Source: Bradyrhizobium sp. WBAH42
GTDB lineage: Bacteria; Pseudomonadota; Alphaproteobacteria; Rhizobiales; Xanthobacteraceae
NCBI RefSeq assembly: GCF_024585265.1
Contig: NZ_CP036533.1
Location: forward strand, 4,659,001-4,723,000
DNA: 64,000 nt
Reading direction: 5' to 3'
Part shown: positions 23,617-33,214 of the stretch, piece by piece
Layout: each line of letters starts with the position of its first letter
Numbering within the stretch: position 1 is the first letter of the stretch
Made by a program: the position numbers and the translations under genes
The notes under the pieces: model-generated
What the model was told of the DNA's origin: nothing
Database searches by the model: none
The model's input: the letters and a program-made list of their open reading frames with translations, nothing else

Positions 23617-24195
23617 ATGTGGCGCGGCATTCTCGTTCTGACCCTGCTGACGATCTCAACGATCGTCGTCGACGCACGGCCGCGCCAGATCAATCCGATC
23701 CCGTTCGCGCACGAGCCCTGCAGCGTGCTCGACGGCGAGCCCTGCACGCCGTCCTATTGCAGCCCGCTCGAACCCGGGCCATGCATTCCCGAGATCGATT
23801 ACCCTTACGGCCAGAACCTCCAACTCACCGTCGAAAGCGTGCCGGCGGAAGCTGATCGCGCCAAATATCAAAAGCCCGATCACGACCTCGATACGATCGG
23901 CGACCTCTTCGCCGCGCTGCGCAGCTGCTGGTCGCCGCCATCGGACCGTGCGCGCACGGGCATGCAGATGTCGGTGCGTTTCAGCTTCAACAAGGCCGGC
24001 GGCCTGATCGGCCCGCCGCGCCTCACATACGCGACTGCGGGTGTGCCGGCGGATATCCGAACCACCTATCTCAACGCGATCAATTCATCGCTGAAGGCCT
24101 GCCTGCCGCTGAAGTTCACGAGCGGTCTTGGCGGGGCGTTGGCCGGGCGACCCATCGCCATCCGTTATGTCGACAATCGGGAGCTCGGCAAGTAG
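23617..24195 (+). CDS. Exported hypothetical protein, TonB-C-like tail
   Basis: A 192-residue protein. MWRGILVLTLLTISTIVVDA is a signal peptide. The mature N terminus is Pro/Cys-rich (CSVLDGEPCTPSYCSPLEPGPCIPE). The C-terminal 110 residues (LRSCWSPPSDRARTGMQMSVRFSFNKAGGLIGPPRLTY and AINSSLKACLPLKF) resemble the TonB/TolA C-terminal domain of the short periplasmic rhizobial proteins. No TonB-type membrane anchor beyond the signal peptide is present. ATG 23617 is chosen because the signal peptide starts there; the frame is open from 23530. Confidence 0.55.
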   Translation: MWRGILVLTLLTISTIVVDARPRQINPIPFAHEPCSVLDGEPCTPSYCSPLEPGPCIPEIDYPYGQNLQLTVESVPAEADRAKYQKPDHDLDTIGDLFAALRSCWSPPSDRARTGMQMSVRFSFNKAGGLIGPPRLTYATAGVPADIRTTYLNAINSSLKACLPLKFTSGLGGALAGRPIAIRYVDNRELGK

Positions 24196-24263
24196 CGCGA
24201 GTTGCGAGCGGCAGCCAATCGATGATACCTCAGAGCCGGGGGCTGCTTTGCGGGGAGGGTGTC

Positions 24264-24848
24264 GTGGGTCTGCTGGTCATGATCCTGGGGCTGGTGCTGT
24301 TTTTTGCATCCCATATTTTCACAACCAAACGAGAGGCACGCGCGCAGGCGATCGCGAGGCTGGGCGAGGGGACCTACAAGCTGCTCTATTCGGCGGTCTC
24401 GCTGGCAGGGCTGGCGCTGATCATCTGGGGCTATGCCCACTACCGCAGCTCCGGCTGGATCGACGTCTGGTATCCGCCGAAGGCGATGAAGCACATCACG
24501 CTGGCCTTGATGCTGCCTGCAATCATCCTCGTGGTGGCGTCCTACATGCGTGGCCGCATCTACGCGACGCTGAAGCATCCAATGCTGGCCGGCATCAAGC
24601 TGTGGGCCGCGGCGCATCTTTTGGCCAACGGCGATCTCGGCTCCATCATCCTGTTCGGCTCGTTCCTGGGCTGGGCGGTCTATGACCGCATCTCGCTTAA
24701 AGCTCGCACCGACGCCGGCGGCCCGCCGATTCCGGTCGGCGGCGTCACCAACGATCTGATCGCGGTCGCGGTCGGCGTGGTCGCCTATCTGGCCCTGGCC
24801 TTCGCGTTCCATCCGGTGGTGATCGGTGTGCCCGTGATCGGGGTCTAG
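24264..24848 (+). CDS. NnrU family membrane protein
   Basis: A 194-residue protein with about five membrane helices. The motifs FFASHIFTTKREAR, GTYKLLYSAVSLAGLALIIWGYAHYR, MKHITLALMLPAIILVVASY, LKHPMLAGIKLWAAAHLLANGD and FGSFLGWAVYDRISLK are those of NnrU, a protein linked to nitrogen-oxide metabolism and also found in organisms without denitrification genes. GTG 24264 is preferred because GGGGAGGG lies just upstream. The start of the preceding frame at 24222 lacks such a site. Confidence 0.8.
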   Translation: MGLLVMILGLVLFFASHIFTTKREARAQAIARLGEGTYKLLYSAVSLAGLALIIWGYAHYRSSGWIDVWYPPKAMKHITLALMLPAIILVVASYMRGRIYATLKHPMLAGIKLWAAAHLLANGDLGSIILFGSFLGWAVYDRISLKARTDAGGPPIPVGGVTNDLIAVAVGVVAYLALAFAFHPVVIGVPVIGV

Positions 24849-24896
24849 CGCATGATCCGGAAAAGTGTGCAACGGTTTTCCGATAAGATCATGCGC
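24848..24896. repeat. Palindromic element GCGCATGATCCGG type
   Basis: GCGCATGATC at one end is mirrored by GATCATGCGC at the other, with GGAAAAG and TTTTCC inside. This is a hairpin directly after the nnrU stop. The same family appears degenerated at 55752-55844. It could serve as a transcription end as well. Confidence 0.75.
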
Positions 24897-24991
24897 AAGA
24901 ATTAAGTCAGCTGGTCAGCACAAGACGAAACCCGGATGTCCATGCGCGGAAGATAAGAAGATAACAAGAGCAACAAGCCGAGGGCATCCCG

Positions 24992-26584
24992 ATGGACTGG
25001 TCGCAATCTCAGATCCCGCCGATGCGGCTCGTGGCGCGCTTTGGCGATCGAGTAGTGCCGGCGTTTTGCGATCGGCCATCGAGCCTCTGGGCGATGATCG
25101 CGGACGCCTGCGCCCGCAATGCCGAGGGCGAAGCGTTGATCTGCGGCAATGTCCGCCTGAGCTGGGGCCACGCGGTGGAGCAGGCCGCGCGGATCGCTGC
25201 GGGATTTCGCAAGCTTGGATTGCAGCGCGGCGATCGTGTTGCGATCCTGCTCGGCAATCGCATCGAATTTCCGCTGCTGCTGTTTGCCGCCGCGCATGAG
25301 GGGCTGGTCACCGTGCTGCTCAGCACACGCCAGCAGAAGCCGGAGATCGCCTATGTGCTCGCCGATTGCGGTGCCAAGATCCTGATCCACGAAGCCGCGC
25401 TCGCCGAGCGGCTGCCCGATGCGCATGATGTGCCCGATGTGATCCATCGCATCGCCGTCGCCGATGATCCGGCTCTGTCGCGTTTCGCAGGGCTCGCCGA
25501 CAACCCGCCCGCCGTGGCACCGATCGAGGTGGGCGAGGAGGACACCGCGATGATCCTCTACACCTCCGGCACCACGGGCAAGCCGAAGGGCGCGATGCTG
25601 GCCCATTGCAACATCGTCCATTCCTCCATGGTGTTCGTGTCCTGCCTGCAATTGACGGAGGCCGATCGCTCGATCGCAGCGGTGCCGCTCGGCCATGTCA
25701 CGGGCGTCGTCGCCAACATCACCACCATGATCCGCTGCGGCGGGACGCTGATCATCATGCCCGAGTTCAAGGCCGCCGATTACCTCAAGCTCGCCGCGCG
25801 CGAGCGCGTGACCTACACGGTGATGGTGCCGGCGATGTACAATCTCTGCCTGCTCAAGCCCGATTTCGACGGCTACGATCTGTCGAGCTGGCGCATCGGC
25901 GGCTTCGGCGGCGCACCGATGCCGGTCGCCACCATCGAGAAGCTCAAGGCGAACATTCCCGGCCTGAAGCTGATGAACTGCTACGGCGCGACCGAGACGA
26001 CCTCGCCCTCGACGATCATGCCGGGCGAGCTGACCGAGAGCCACATCGACAGCGTCGGCCTGCCGTGCCCCGGCGCGCGCATCGTGGTGATGGGCCCGGA
26101 CGGACGCGAGCTGCCGCCCGGCGAGATCGGCGAGCTCTGGATCCAGAGCGCCTCCGTCATCAAGGGCTACTGGAATAATCCGAAGGCCACCGCCGAAAGC
26201 TTCACGGGCGGATTCTGGCATTCGGGCGATCTCGGCTCGGTCGATGCGGAAGGGTTCGTTCGCGTGTTCGACCGGCAGAAGGACATGATCAATCGCGGCG
26301 GCCTGAAGATCTATTCGGCCGAGGTCGAATCGGTGCTGGCCGGCCATCCCGCCGTGGTCGAGAGTGCGATCATCGCCAGGGCATGCCCGGTGCTGGGCGA
26401 GCGCGTCCACGCCGTGGTGGTGACGCGACAGCCGGTGGCCGATACGGACCTGCGCGCCTGGTGCGCCGAGCGCCTGTCCGACTACAAGGTTCCCGAAACC
26501 ATCGCGATCACGGCAGACCCGCTGCCGCGCAACGCCAACGGCAAGGTGCTGAAGCGGCAGCTGCGGGAGCTGCTGGGAGCTTGA
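24992..26584 (+). CDS. AMP-dependent acyl-CoA synthetase
   Basis: A 530-residue member of the ANL adenylating enzyme family, activating a carboxylic acid through acyl-AMP to acyl-CoA. The P-loop-like motif is YTSGTTGKPKGAML, the A5 motif NCYGATETTS, the A7 motif HSGDLGSVDAEGFVRVFDRQKDMI, and the catalytic Lys lies in PRNANGKVLKRQL near the C terminus. Substrate is not determinable; no neighbouring beta-oxidation gene hints at it. A GAGGGCATCCCG leader precedes ATG 24992. Confidence 0.88.
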   Translation: MDWSQSQIPPMRLVARFGDRVVPAFCDRPSSLWAMIADACARNAEGEALICGNVRLSWGHAVEQAARIAAGFRKLGLQRGDRVAILLGNRIEFPLLLFAAAHEGLVTVLLSTRQQKPEIAYVLADCGAKILIHEAALAERLPDAHDVPDVIHRIAVADDPALSRFAGLADNPPAVAPIEVGEEDTAMILYTSGTTGKPKGAMLAHCNIVHSSMVFVSCLQLTEADRSIAAVPLGHVTGVVANITTMIRCGGTLIIMPEFKAADYLKLAARERVTYTVMVPAMYNLCLLKPDFDGYDLSSWRIGGFGGAPMPVATIEKLKANIPGLKLMNCYGATETTSPSTIMPGELTESHIDSVGLPCPGARIVVMGPDGRELPPGEIGELWIQSASVIKGYWNNPKATAESFTGGFWHSGDLGSVDAEGFVRVFDRQKDMINRGGLKIYSAEVESVLAGHPAVVESAIIARACPVLGERVHAVVVTRQPVADTDLRAWCAERLSDYKVPETIAITADPLPRNANGKVLKRQLRELLGA

Positions 26585-26749
26585 GCCGGGCAGCGGCATC
26601 CGGGCTGTCCCGGGTGGTTAACGCCTTGATCGGGCTCGCTTTGCCTTGCCACCGCCATATCGTTAGGCTACCTCGCCGCCACGCGGGGACGGGATTCCTG
26701 ACGCGAACGCCTTGGCGCGCGCACCCGGACGGGCATGGGATTAGCATAA

Positions 26750-27403
26750 GTGTCTGAATTCTTTAACGAAGTCGACGAGGAAGTACGTCGCGAACAGCTC
26801 AAAAAGCTGTGGGACAAATATTCGATCTACTTCATCGCCCTGATGGTGCTGGTCGTGGCCGCCGTCGGCGGCTGGCGCGCCTATCAATATTTCGAGGCCA
26901 GGAAGGCCGCCGAGGCCGGCGCCGTCTTCGAGAAGGCCGTCGAGCTGTCCGAGCAGGGCAAGCACGAGGACGCCGAGAAGGCGTTCACCGAGCTCGCTGC
27001 CAAGGCGCCGTCCGGCTATCGCACCCTGGCGCGGCTGCGCGCTGCGGCCGAGGCCGCGAGCCGCGATCCCAAGGCGGGCGCGAAGATGTATGACGACATT
27101 GCCGCCGACCGCAGCATTGGCGGTGAGTGGCAGGATCTGGCCAAGATCCGCGCCGCCGGCCTCGTGCTCGACAGCGCCAGCTACGCCGACATGCAGCAGC
27201 GGCTGGAAGCTTCCGCCGCGCCCAAATCGACCTTCCGCCACAGCGCCCGCGAGATGCTGGCGCTGTCGGCCTGGCGCAACAACGACATGACCGCAGCCCG
27301 CAAATGGCTCGAGGCGATTGACGGAGACGGCGAAACGCCGCCCGGCCTGCGCTCGCGCGCCGAGGCGCTCCAGGCTTTGTTGCCACCCGTCGCCAAAAGC
27401 TGA
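26750..27403 (+). CDS. Tetratricopeptide repeat protein, YfgM-like
   Basis: A 217-residue protein beginning (GTG start) with SEFFNEVDEEVRREQLKKLWDKYSIYFIALMVLVVAAVGGWRAYQYF, a cytoplasmic head followed by one membrane helix (about residues 26-46). The rest is a periplasmic domain with TPR-like helices. The layout matches the YfgM/TPR_21 family, an ancillary factor of the SecYEG-PpiD complex. In this order (TPR protein, lipoprotein, der) it parallels the yfgM-bamB-der cluster of other proteobacteria. Confidence 0.8.
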   Translation: MSEFFNEVDEEVRREQLKKLWDKYSIYFIALMVLVVAAVGGWRAYQYFEARKAAEAGAVFEKAVELSEQGKHEDAEKAFTELAAKAPSGYRTLARLRAAAEAASRDPKAGAKMYDDIAADRSIGGEWQDLAKIRAAGLVLDSASYADMQQRLEASAAPKSTFRHSAREMLALSAWRNNDMTAARKWLEAIDGDGETPPGLRSRAEALQALLPPVAKS

Positions 27404-27434
27404 CGACGGTTCTCTGACGTAACGAGACACCAAG

Positions 27435-27974
27435 ATGCGCCGCACGCCCCGCTTGATCGCAGCCGCCGTCCTGATCGCCTTCACCGGCGCCCTGGGCGGC
27501 TGCTCCAGCTTCGATCCGAGCGACCTGCTCGACTTCCTCGATACCAAGAAGAAGCTGCCGGGCGACCGCAAGCCGGTCTTCCCCGAAGGCGTGCCGGGGC
27601 TCGAGCAGGGCGTGCCGAGGGATCTGTACAAGGGCGCGCAGCAGCAGCAACCCGACCCGAACGCACCTGCCGTGGCGGCATTGCCCGCGGAGCCGGAGCC
27701 GGCCAAGCCGGCGAAGGGGGCCAAGGCAAAGCATACCAAGCAGCCCGCCACGGCGGCCGCGCCAGCCGCAGCACCCGCCGGCGAGGTCGATGGCGAGGCC
27801 CAGCCGGAGGCCGCGCCAGCGACGTCCGCTCCGCCGCCCAAGCACAAGATCGTCCGCAGGCGCACCACCGCGCCGGATCAGCCGGCCCAGCCGGCGCAAC
27901 CCGCCCCGGCCACGCAGCAGCAATCGCAGAGCGCCTTCCCGGCGCCGCTGCCGAGCGGCAGCTTCTCGCGCTGA
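27435..27974 (+). CDS. Lipoprotein in the position of bamB
   Basis: A 179-residue protein with a lipoprotein signal peptide (MRRTPRLIAAAVLIAFTGAL, lipobox LGGC) and then a largely disordered Pro/Ala/Gln-rich chain. In many proteobacteria bamB, an outer-membrane assembly PQQ-propeller lipoprotein, occupies this place between yfgM and der. Here no propeller repeats follow: the protein ends with the low-complexity region, so it is not a BamB. It starts 31 bp after the TPR gene. Confidence 0.7.
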   Translation: MRRTPRLIAAAVLIAFTGALGGCSSFDPSDLLDFLDTKKKLPGDRKPVFPEGVPGLEQGVPRDLYKGAQQQQPDPNAPAVAALPAEPEPAKPAKGAKAKHTKQPATAAAPAAAPAGEVDGEAQPEAAPATSAPPPKHKIVRRRTTAPDQPAQPAQPAPATQQQSQSAFPAPLPSGSFSR

Positions 27975-28025
27975 TATTTTCCCGTTGCATTGACAGGCGC
28001 AGCCCCGGCAGCGCACGAATGACCG

Positions 28026-29408
28026 ATGTCCTTCACGATCGCCATCATCGGCCGGCCCAATGTCGGCAAATCGACGCTGTTCAACCGCCTGGTTGGGCAG
28101 AAGCTCGCGCTCGTCGATGATCTGCCTGGCGTCACCCGCGACCGCCGCGAAGGCGAGGCCAGGCTCGGCGACCTCCGCTTCACCATCATCGATACCGCCG
28201 GCCTCGACGAGGGCGCCAAGGGATCGCTGACCGCGCGCATGCAGGAGCAGACCGAGACCGCGATCGCGCAGGCCGACGCGCTGTTCTTCGTCGTCGACGC
28301 CCGCATCGGCCTGACGCCGACCGAACGCGCCTTCGCCGATTTCGCCCGCAAGGCCAACAAGCCGGTGCTGCTCGTCGCCAACAAGAGCGAGGGCAAGCAC
28401 GGCGATGCCGGCGCGATGGAAGCGTTCGCGCTCGGCCTCGGCGATCCCATCCAGATCTCCGCCGAGCACGGCGAGGGCATGGGCGAGCTCTACGACGCGC
28501 TCGCCGGGCTGATGCCGGAGCCCGTCGAGGAAGACGAGGATGAGGACGACGCGCCGCTCACCGAGGAGGAGGCCGCGACGCGCCCGATCCGCGTCGCCAT
28601 CGTCGGCCGGCCCAATGCCGGCAAGTCGACGCTGATCAACCATCTGCTCGGCGAGGAGCGCCTGCTGACCAGCCCCGAGGCCGGCACGACGCGCGACTCC
28701 ATCGCCGTCGAGATCAACTGGAAGGGCCGCGACTTTCGCGTGTTCGACACCGCGGGCCTGCGCCGGCGCTCGCGCATCGAGGAGAAGCTGGAGAAACTCT
28801 CGGTCGCCGACGCGCTGCGCGCGGTGCGCTTTGCCGAAGTGGTCGTGCTGATGATGGACACGCAGAACCGCTTCGAGGAGCAGGACCTGCGCATTGCCGA
28901 CCTGATCGAGCGCGAGGGACGGGCGGTGGTGCTGGCCGTCAACAAATGGGATCTGATGGAGACCAAGGGCGGCGGCGCGATCTCGGGCCTGCGCCGCGAT
29001 GCCGATCATTGGCTGCCGCAGCTCAAGGGCGTGCCCATCGTCGCCGTCTCGGGCTTGATGGGCGAGGGCATCGACCGCCTGATGCAGGCGATCCAGGACG
29101 CCTATGCGATCTGGAACCGGCGCGTGCCGACCTCAGCACTCAATCGCTGGTTCGAGCAGGCGATCCAGGCCAACCCGCCGCCCGCGGTCTCCGGCCGCAG
29201 GCTGAAGCTGAACTACATCACCCAGACCAAGGCGCGCCCGCCGAGCTTCGTGCTGTTCTGCTCGCGCGCGGACGCCGTGCCGCAATCCTACTTGCGCTAT
29301 CTCACCAATTCGATGCGCGAGACCTTCGAGCTGCCGGGCACGCCGGTGCGCATCACGCTGCGCGAGAAGGCCAATCCCTTCGCGCACAAGCGCAAGCGGC
29401 CGTCGTGA
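28026..29408 (+). CDS. der: Ribosome biogenesis GTPase Der (EngA)
   Basis: A 460-residue protein with two tandem GTPase domains followed by a KH-like domain. G1 motifs are GRPNVGKS (near residue 10) and GRPNAGKS (near residue 196), each with its DTAG and NK(x)D-type motifs (VANKSEGK and VNKWDLM). An acidic linker ([13 protein letters not shown]) joins them. The C-terminal KH-like domain ends in [11 protein letters not shown]. Der is essential for 50S ribosome assembly. Its TGA overlaps the GTG start of the MFS gene. Confidence 0.95.
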   Translation: MSFTIAIIGRPNVGKSTLFNRLVGQKLALVDDLPGVTRDRREGEARLGDLRFTIIDTAGLDEGAKGSLTARMQEQTETAIAQADALFFVVDARIGLTPTERAFADFARKANKPVLLVANKSEGKHGDAGAMEAFALGLGDPIQISAEHGEGMGELYDALAGLMPEPVEEDEDEDDAPLTEEEAATRPIRVAIVGRPNAGKSTLINHLLGEERLLTSPEAGTTRDSIAVEINWKGRDFRVFDTAGLRRRSRIEEKLEKLSVADALRAVRFAEVVVLMMDTQNRFEEQDLRIADLIEREGRAVVLAVNKWDLMETKGGGAISGLRRDADHWLPQLKGVPIVAVSGLMGEGIDRLMQAIQDAYAIWNRRVPTSALNRWFEQAIQANPPPAVSGRRLKLNYITQTKARPPSFVLFCSRADAVPQSYLRYLTNSMRETFELPGTPVRITLREKANPFAHKRKRPS

Positions 29409-30661
29409 GCGACGGCACGGGCGAAGCGGTGGTGCACGGCGCAGCGCCGGCCAGGGGCGGCGCCGTCGCTTTCATCTTCGTCACCATCCTCCTCGACATG
29501 CTCGCGCTCGGCGTGATCATGCCGATCCTGCCGAAGCTGATCGAAAGTTTCGTCGACAACGACACCGCACATGCCGCGCGCATATTCGGCGTGTTCGGCA
29601 CCGCCTGGGCCTTGATGCAGTTCGTGTTCTCGCCGGTGTTAGGGGCGCTGTCGGATCGTTTCGGACGGCGGCCGGTGGTGCTGCTGTCGAATTTCGGGCT
29701 CGCGGCCGATTACGTCTTGATGGCGCTGGCGCCGTCGCTTGCGTGGCTGTTCGTCGGCCGCGTCATCTCCGGCATCACCTCGGCGAGCATCTCGACCGCC
29801 TTCGCCTATATCGCCGACATCACACCGCCGGAACGGCGTGCGGCGGTCTTCGGCCGGATTGGGGCGGCCTTCGGCGCCGGCTTCATCTTAGGGCCGGCGC
29901 TTGGCGGCCTGCTCGGCGATATCGATCCGCGCCTGCCGTTCTGGGCCTCGGCGGCCCTGAGCTTCGCCAACGCGCTCTATGGCCTGTTCGTGCTGCCGGA
30001 GTCGCTTGCGCCCGACAAGCGCGCGCCGTTCCACTGGCGCAGCGCCAATCCGCTCGGGGCGCTGCAGCTGCTGCGCTCCAACGCGGCGCTGGCCGCCTTG
30101 TCGATCGTCAACTTCATCGCGCAGGTCGCCCACGTCGTGCTGCCCTCGACCTTCGTGCTCTATGCGACCTACCGCTATGGCTGGGATTCCAAGACGGTGG
30201 GCTTGACGCTCGCCATGGTCGGCATCTGCGCCATGGTGGTGCAGGGGTTTGCGATCGGCCCCATCGTGCGCGCGCTTGGCGAGCGGAACGCGCTGCTGCT
30301 CGGCCTCTGCTGTGGCGCGGTCGGCTTCGTGGTGCTCGGCGCTGCGCCGACCGGACCGCTGTCGTGGCTCGGGATTCCCGTTCTGGCGCTGTGGGGCATC
30401 TCCGGTGCTGCCTCGCAAGCGCTGATGACGCGGCTCGTCGCGCCGGAGCAGCAGGGCCAGCTGCAGGGCGCGACCGCGAGCGTGCAGAGCGTGTCGCAGC
30501 TCGTCGGCCCGTTCCTGTTCACGCTGACGTTTTCCTACTTCATCGGCGCCAGCGCACCGCTGCATCTGCCCGGCGCGCCGTTCCTGCTCGCAGCGGTGCT
30601 GATGGTGGCGTGCGTTGCGATCGCGGTGCGCTCGCTGGGCGTTACGAAGACGGTCTCGTAG
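29405..30661 (+). CDS. MFS transporter, TetA-like
   Basis: A 418-residue membrane protein with twelve predicted helices. The motif A loop [16 protein letters not shown] between helices 2 and 3, and [27 protein letters not shown] in helix 5, are those of the TCR/Tet (DHA1) drug-proton antiporters. The GTG start at 29405 overlaps the der stop (GTGA). The substrate is unknown. The stop is followed by a dispersed repeat. Confidence 0.85.
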   Translation: MSDGTGEAVVHGAAPARGGAVAFIFVTILLDMLALGVIMPILPKLIESFVDNDTAHAARIFGVFGTAWALMQFVFSPVLGALSDRFGRRPVVLLSNFGLAADYVLMALAPSLAWLFVGRVISGITSASISTAFAYIADITPPERRAAVFGRIGAAFGAGFILGPALGGLLGDIDPRLPFWASAALSFANALYGLFVLPESLAPDKRAPFHWRSANPLGALQLLRSNAALAALSIVNFIAQVAHVVLPSTFVLYATYRYGWDSKTVGLTLAMVGICAMVVQGFAIGPIVRALGERNALLLGLCCGAVGFVVLGAAPTGPLSWLGIPVLALWGISGAASQALMTRLVAPEQQGQLQGATASVQSVSQLVGPFLFTLTFSYFIGASAPLHLPGAPFLLAAVLMVACVAIAVRSLGVTKTVS

Positions 30662-30748
30662 GGTGGGCAAAGGCGCGTAAGCGCCGTGCCCACCATCTTT
30701 ATGCGATATCGAGAAATGGAGGGCACGCTTCGCTTTGCCCACCCTACG
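30658..30748. repeat. Dispersed palindromic repeat (GTAGGGTGGGCAAAG type)
   Basis: GTAGGGTGGGCAAAG at the left is mirrored by CTTTGCCCACCCTAC at the right. Inside is a smaller inverted pair, GGCGCGTAAGCGCC. It begins within the stop codon of the MFS gene and is a common rhizobial intergenic repeat. Confidence 0.75.
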
Positions 30749-30768
30749 GCAGTGCCGCTTGTCGCGCG

Positions 30769-30831
30769 AGATCCCGGGTCTGGTGCTGCGGGCCGCGCTT
30801 CGCGGTCCCGTGCGCACCATCCCGGGATGAC
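30769..30831. repeat. Dispersed palindromic repeat (ATCCCGGGTCTGGTG type)
   Basis: ATCCCGGGTCTGGTG is mirrored by CACCATCCCGGGATGA, with an inner GGCCGCGCTTCGCGGTCC hairpin. It sits just before the stop of the minus-strand binding protein gene. A shorter relative is at 51081-51115. Confidence 0.7.
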
Positions 30832-30841
30832 CGCTACACGG

Positions 30842-32065
30842 TCACTTCTTCACCAGCGGGCAGTCGCTGTCCTTGAGCGGCTTGGCCGCATCCTCCGGCG
30901 CGATGGTGGCGACCAGCTTGTAATAGTCCCACGGTCCCTTCGACTCCTCGGGCTTCTTCACCTCGAACAGATAGGCGGGGATGAGGCGGCGTCCGTCCTG
31001 GCGCAGCGGGCCCTTGCCGAACAGCGGATCGTCGGTCGGCAGCTCCTTCATCTTGGCGACGACCTTGGCGCCGTCATGCGGATTGCTGCCGAGCGCTTCC
31101 ATTGCCTTCAGGTAATGCAGGATCTCGGCGTAGAGCCCCGCAACCGTCATCGAGGGCATCGAGCCCTTGGGCGAGACCTTCTGGAAGCGCTTCGACCATT
31201 CGCGGGTCTGGTCGTTGAGGTCCCAGTAGAAGGATTCGGTGAAGGTCAGGCCCTGCGCCGTCTTCAGGCCGAGCGAGTGCACGTCGTTGATGAACAGCAG
31301 CAGCGCGGCGAGCTTCTGTCCGCCCTGGACGATGCCGAATTCGGCGGCCTGCTTGATCGCGTTGGTGGTGTCGCCGCCCGCGTTGGCAAGGCCGATGATC
31401 TTGGCCTTGGAGGACTGCGCCTGCAGCAGGAAGGAGGAGAAGTCCGCCGTGTTCAGCGGGTGCTTGACGCCGCCGAGCACCTTGCCGCCGGTCGCCGTGA
31501 CGACCGCGCCGGTGTCACGCTCCAGCGCATGGCCGAACGCGTAATCCGCGGTGAGGAAGAACCAGCTGTCGCCGCCCGCCTTGGTCAGCGCCTTGCCGGT
31601 GCCGTTGGCGAGCATGTAGGTGTCGTAGGTGAAGGACACGGTGTTGGGCGTGCAGGCCTTGCCGGTGAGGTCGGCGGTGGCCGCACCTGAATTGAGCAGC
31701 ACCGCGTTCTTTTCCTTGACGAGATTGCTCACCGCGAGCGCCACGCCGGAGCTCGGCGTGTCGGCGATGGCGTCGACCTTGTCGGCGTCGATCCATTGCC
31801 GGGCGATGTTGACGCCGATGTCGGGCTTGTTCTGGTGATCGCCGGAGAGCACCTCGATGGTCCAGCCCTTCGCCTTCAGGCCGGAATCCTCGACCGCCAT
31901 CTTCACTGCCGCGACCGAGTTCGGGCCGCCGATGTCGGCATAGAGGCTCGACATGTCGTTGAGCACGCCGATCTTGATGGTCTTGTCCTGCGCGAAGGCG
32001 GATGTGGCAAAGCCGAAAGCGGCACAGGCCAGAAGAGCCGCAGTGCGGCGTGCGGGCATCGTCAT
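30842..32065 (-). CDS. Orphan ABC transporter substrate-binding protein, LivK-type
   Basis: A 407-residue periplasmic binding protein. The signal peptide ends in ATSAFAQ, followed by DKTIKIGVLNDMSSLYADIGGPNS. It aligns along its whole length with the LivK-type protein encoded at 16321-17541 (shared GGDSWFFLTADYAFGHALERDTGA, HPLNTADFSSFLLQAQ and AQGLTFTESFYWDLND), so the two are paralogues. No permease or ATPase genes lie next to it, so it may feed the LivHMGF system or another permease. ATG 32065 has GGAGGAAG upstream. Confidence 0.88.
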   Translation of the reverse strand: MTMPARRTAALLACAAFGFATSAFAQDKTIKIGVLNDMSSLYADIGGPNSVAAVKMAVEDSGLKAKGWTIEVLSGDHQNKPDIGVNIARQWIDADKVDAIADTPSSGVALAVSNLVKEKNAVLLNSGAATADLTGKACTPNTVSFTYDTYMLANGTGKALTKAGGDSWFFLTADYAFGHALERDTGAVVTATGGKVLGGVKHPLNTADFSSFLLQAQSSKAKIIGLANAGGDTTNAIKQAAEFGIVQGGQKLAALLLFINDVHSLGLKTAQGLTFTESFYWDLNDQTREWSKRFQKVSPKGSMPSMTVAGLYAEILHYLKAMEALGSNPHDGAKVVAKMKELPTDDPLFGKGPLRQDGRRLIPAYLFEVKKPEESKGPWDYYKLVATIAPEDAAKPLKDSDCPLVKK

Positions 32066-32171
32066 AAAAGGCTTCCTCCATTGTCAAATATGCGAACGGC
32101 TCTCTTTGGGAGCCTTGTTCCAAGTGATCGCTCTACCGTGTCCCACGGCCGACGGCAATGCACCTAAAGCC

Positions 32172-32198
32172 GGATGACGCTGCGTCCTAGCGTCATCC
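32172..32198. terminator. Hairpin between the SDR and binding-protein genes
   Basis: GGATGACGCT pairs perfectly with AGCGTCATCC around a 7-nt loop, in the 267-bp gap between the SDR stop and the binding protein start. It is probably the end of the minus-strand purF-SDR transcript. A second palindrome, GCCATGCCC/GGGCATGGC, lies near 32300-32320, close to the SDR stop. No clear T-tract accompanies either. Confidence 0.4.
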
Positions 32199-32332
32199 TT
32201 CGGTTAACTTTTGGGCAAAATGCGTTGAGACGCTATTTCAGCGCGTGCGATTTCAGCGTGAATTTCTGATTGCGCTTTCCGGCACCGACTTCGGCGGTAT
32301 GGCCATGCCCCGGGCATGGCGTCCGAAGGCAA

Positions 32333-33073
32333 TCAGGCCGGAGCGCGGAAGCTCATCAGGGTGCGGGTCTTGTAGTCGTAGAACTTGCCGGTCTCGGTCC
32401 AGTCGGGCGCACACAGCGGCACGATGAATTCGGCAACCTGCTCGGGCGTGTCGAGCGTCGCCGGATCCTCGCCGGGCATCAGCGTTGCGCGCATGCGGGT
32501 GCGCACCGGGCCGGGATTGAACAGATTGACACGCAGCTTCGTGTTTGCGGTTTCCTGTGCCCAGGCGCGTGCCAGCGTCTCCAGTGCGGCCTTGGACGCC
32601 GCGTAGGGGCTGACGTAGGCGGTGGCCTTGTTGGCGGCACCCGAGGTGATGAACACGGCGCGGCCGGCCTCGGACTGCTTCAGCAGCGGCTCCATGCAGC
32701 GGATCAGCTGGAAATTCGCGGAGACGTTCACCGCCATCACCTCGTTGAAGGTCTTCAGCTCGATATGGCCGATCGGCGAGGAAGGGCCGAGCACGCCGGC
32801 ATTGCCGACGAGGATGTCGAGCTTGCCGTAGCGCTCGTGCAGGCCGGCGCCGAGACGCGCGATGCCGTCGGAATCGGTGAGGTTGAGCGGCACCAGGGTG
32901 GCACTGCCACCCTCTTTCCGGATCTCGTCGTCGAGCTCTTCGAGCCCGCCTTGCGTACGCGCGGTGGCAACGATATGCGCCCCGGCTTTGGCCAGTGCGA
33001 TAGCGGTGGCATAGCCGATGCCGCGCGAGGCGCCGGTGACGAGAGCGATACGGTCAGCGAGGGGGGTGGTCAT
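32333..33073 (-). CDS. Short-chain dehydrogenase/reductase
   Basis: A 246-residue SDR. The cofactor motif is TGASRGIG near the N terminus, NAG is in LVGNAGVLGP, and the catalytic Ser-Tyr-Lys set is in ITSGAANKATAYVSPYAASKAAL (YAASK). Its form resembles the YciK group of oxidoreductases of unknown substrate. The start is taken at 33073 (MTTPLADRIALVTGASRG); an ATG at 33085 would add four residues. It lies downstream of purF with a repeat between them. Confidence 0.85.
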   Translation of the reverse strand: MTTPLADRIALVTGASRGIGYATAIALAKAGAHIVATARTQGGLEELDDEIRKEGGSATLVPLNLTDSDGIARLGAGLHERYGKLDILVGNAGVLGPSSPIGHIELKTFNEVMAVNVSANFQLIRCMEPLLKQSEAGRAVFITSGAANKATAYVSPYAASKAALETLARAWAQETANTKLRVNLFNPGPVRTRMRATLMPGEDPATLDTPEQVAEFIVPLCAPDWTETGKFYDYKTRTLMSFRAPA

Positions 33074-33086
33074 CGTTGGATACATC

Positions 33087-33173
33087 CGTCATGCCCGGGC
33101 TTGTCCCGGGCATCCACGTTCTTTGCGGCGGGTATTGCAGACGTGGATGGCCGGGACAAGCCCGGCCATGACG
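33087..33173. repeat. Dispersed palindromic repeat (CGTCATGCCCGGGCTTGTC type)
   Basis: CGTCATGCCCGGGCTTGTC with CATCCACGT is mirrored by ACGTGGATGGCCGGGACAAGCCCGGCCATGACG. This is a near-perfect large hairpin of the commonest Bradyrhizobium intergenic repeat, located between purF and the SDR gene. Confidence 0.8.
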
Positions 33174-33214
33174 AAAAGAAGTCTCTGATGAGGCCCGGGG
33201 GGAACGATCCTTCG

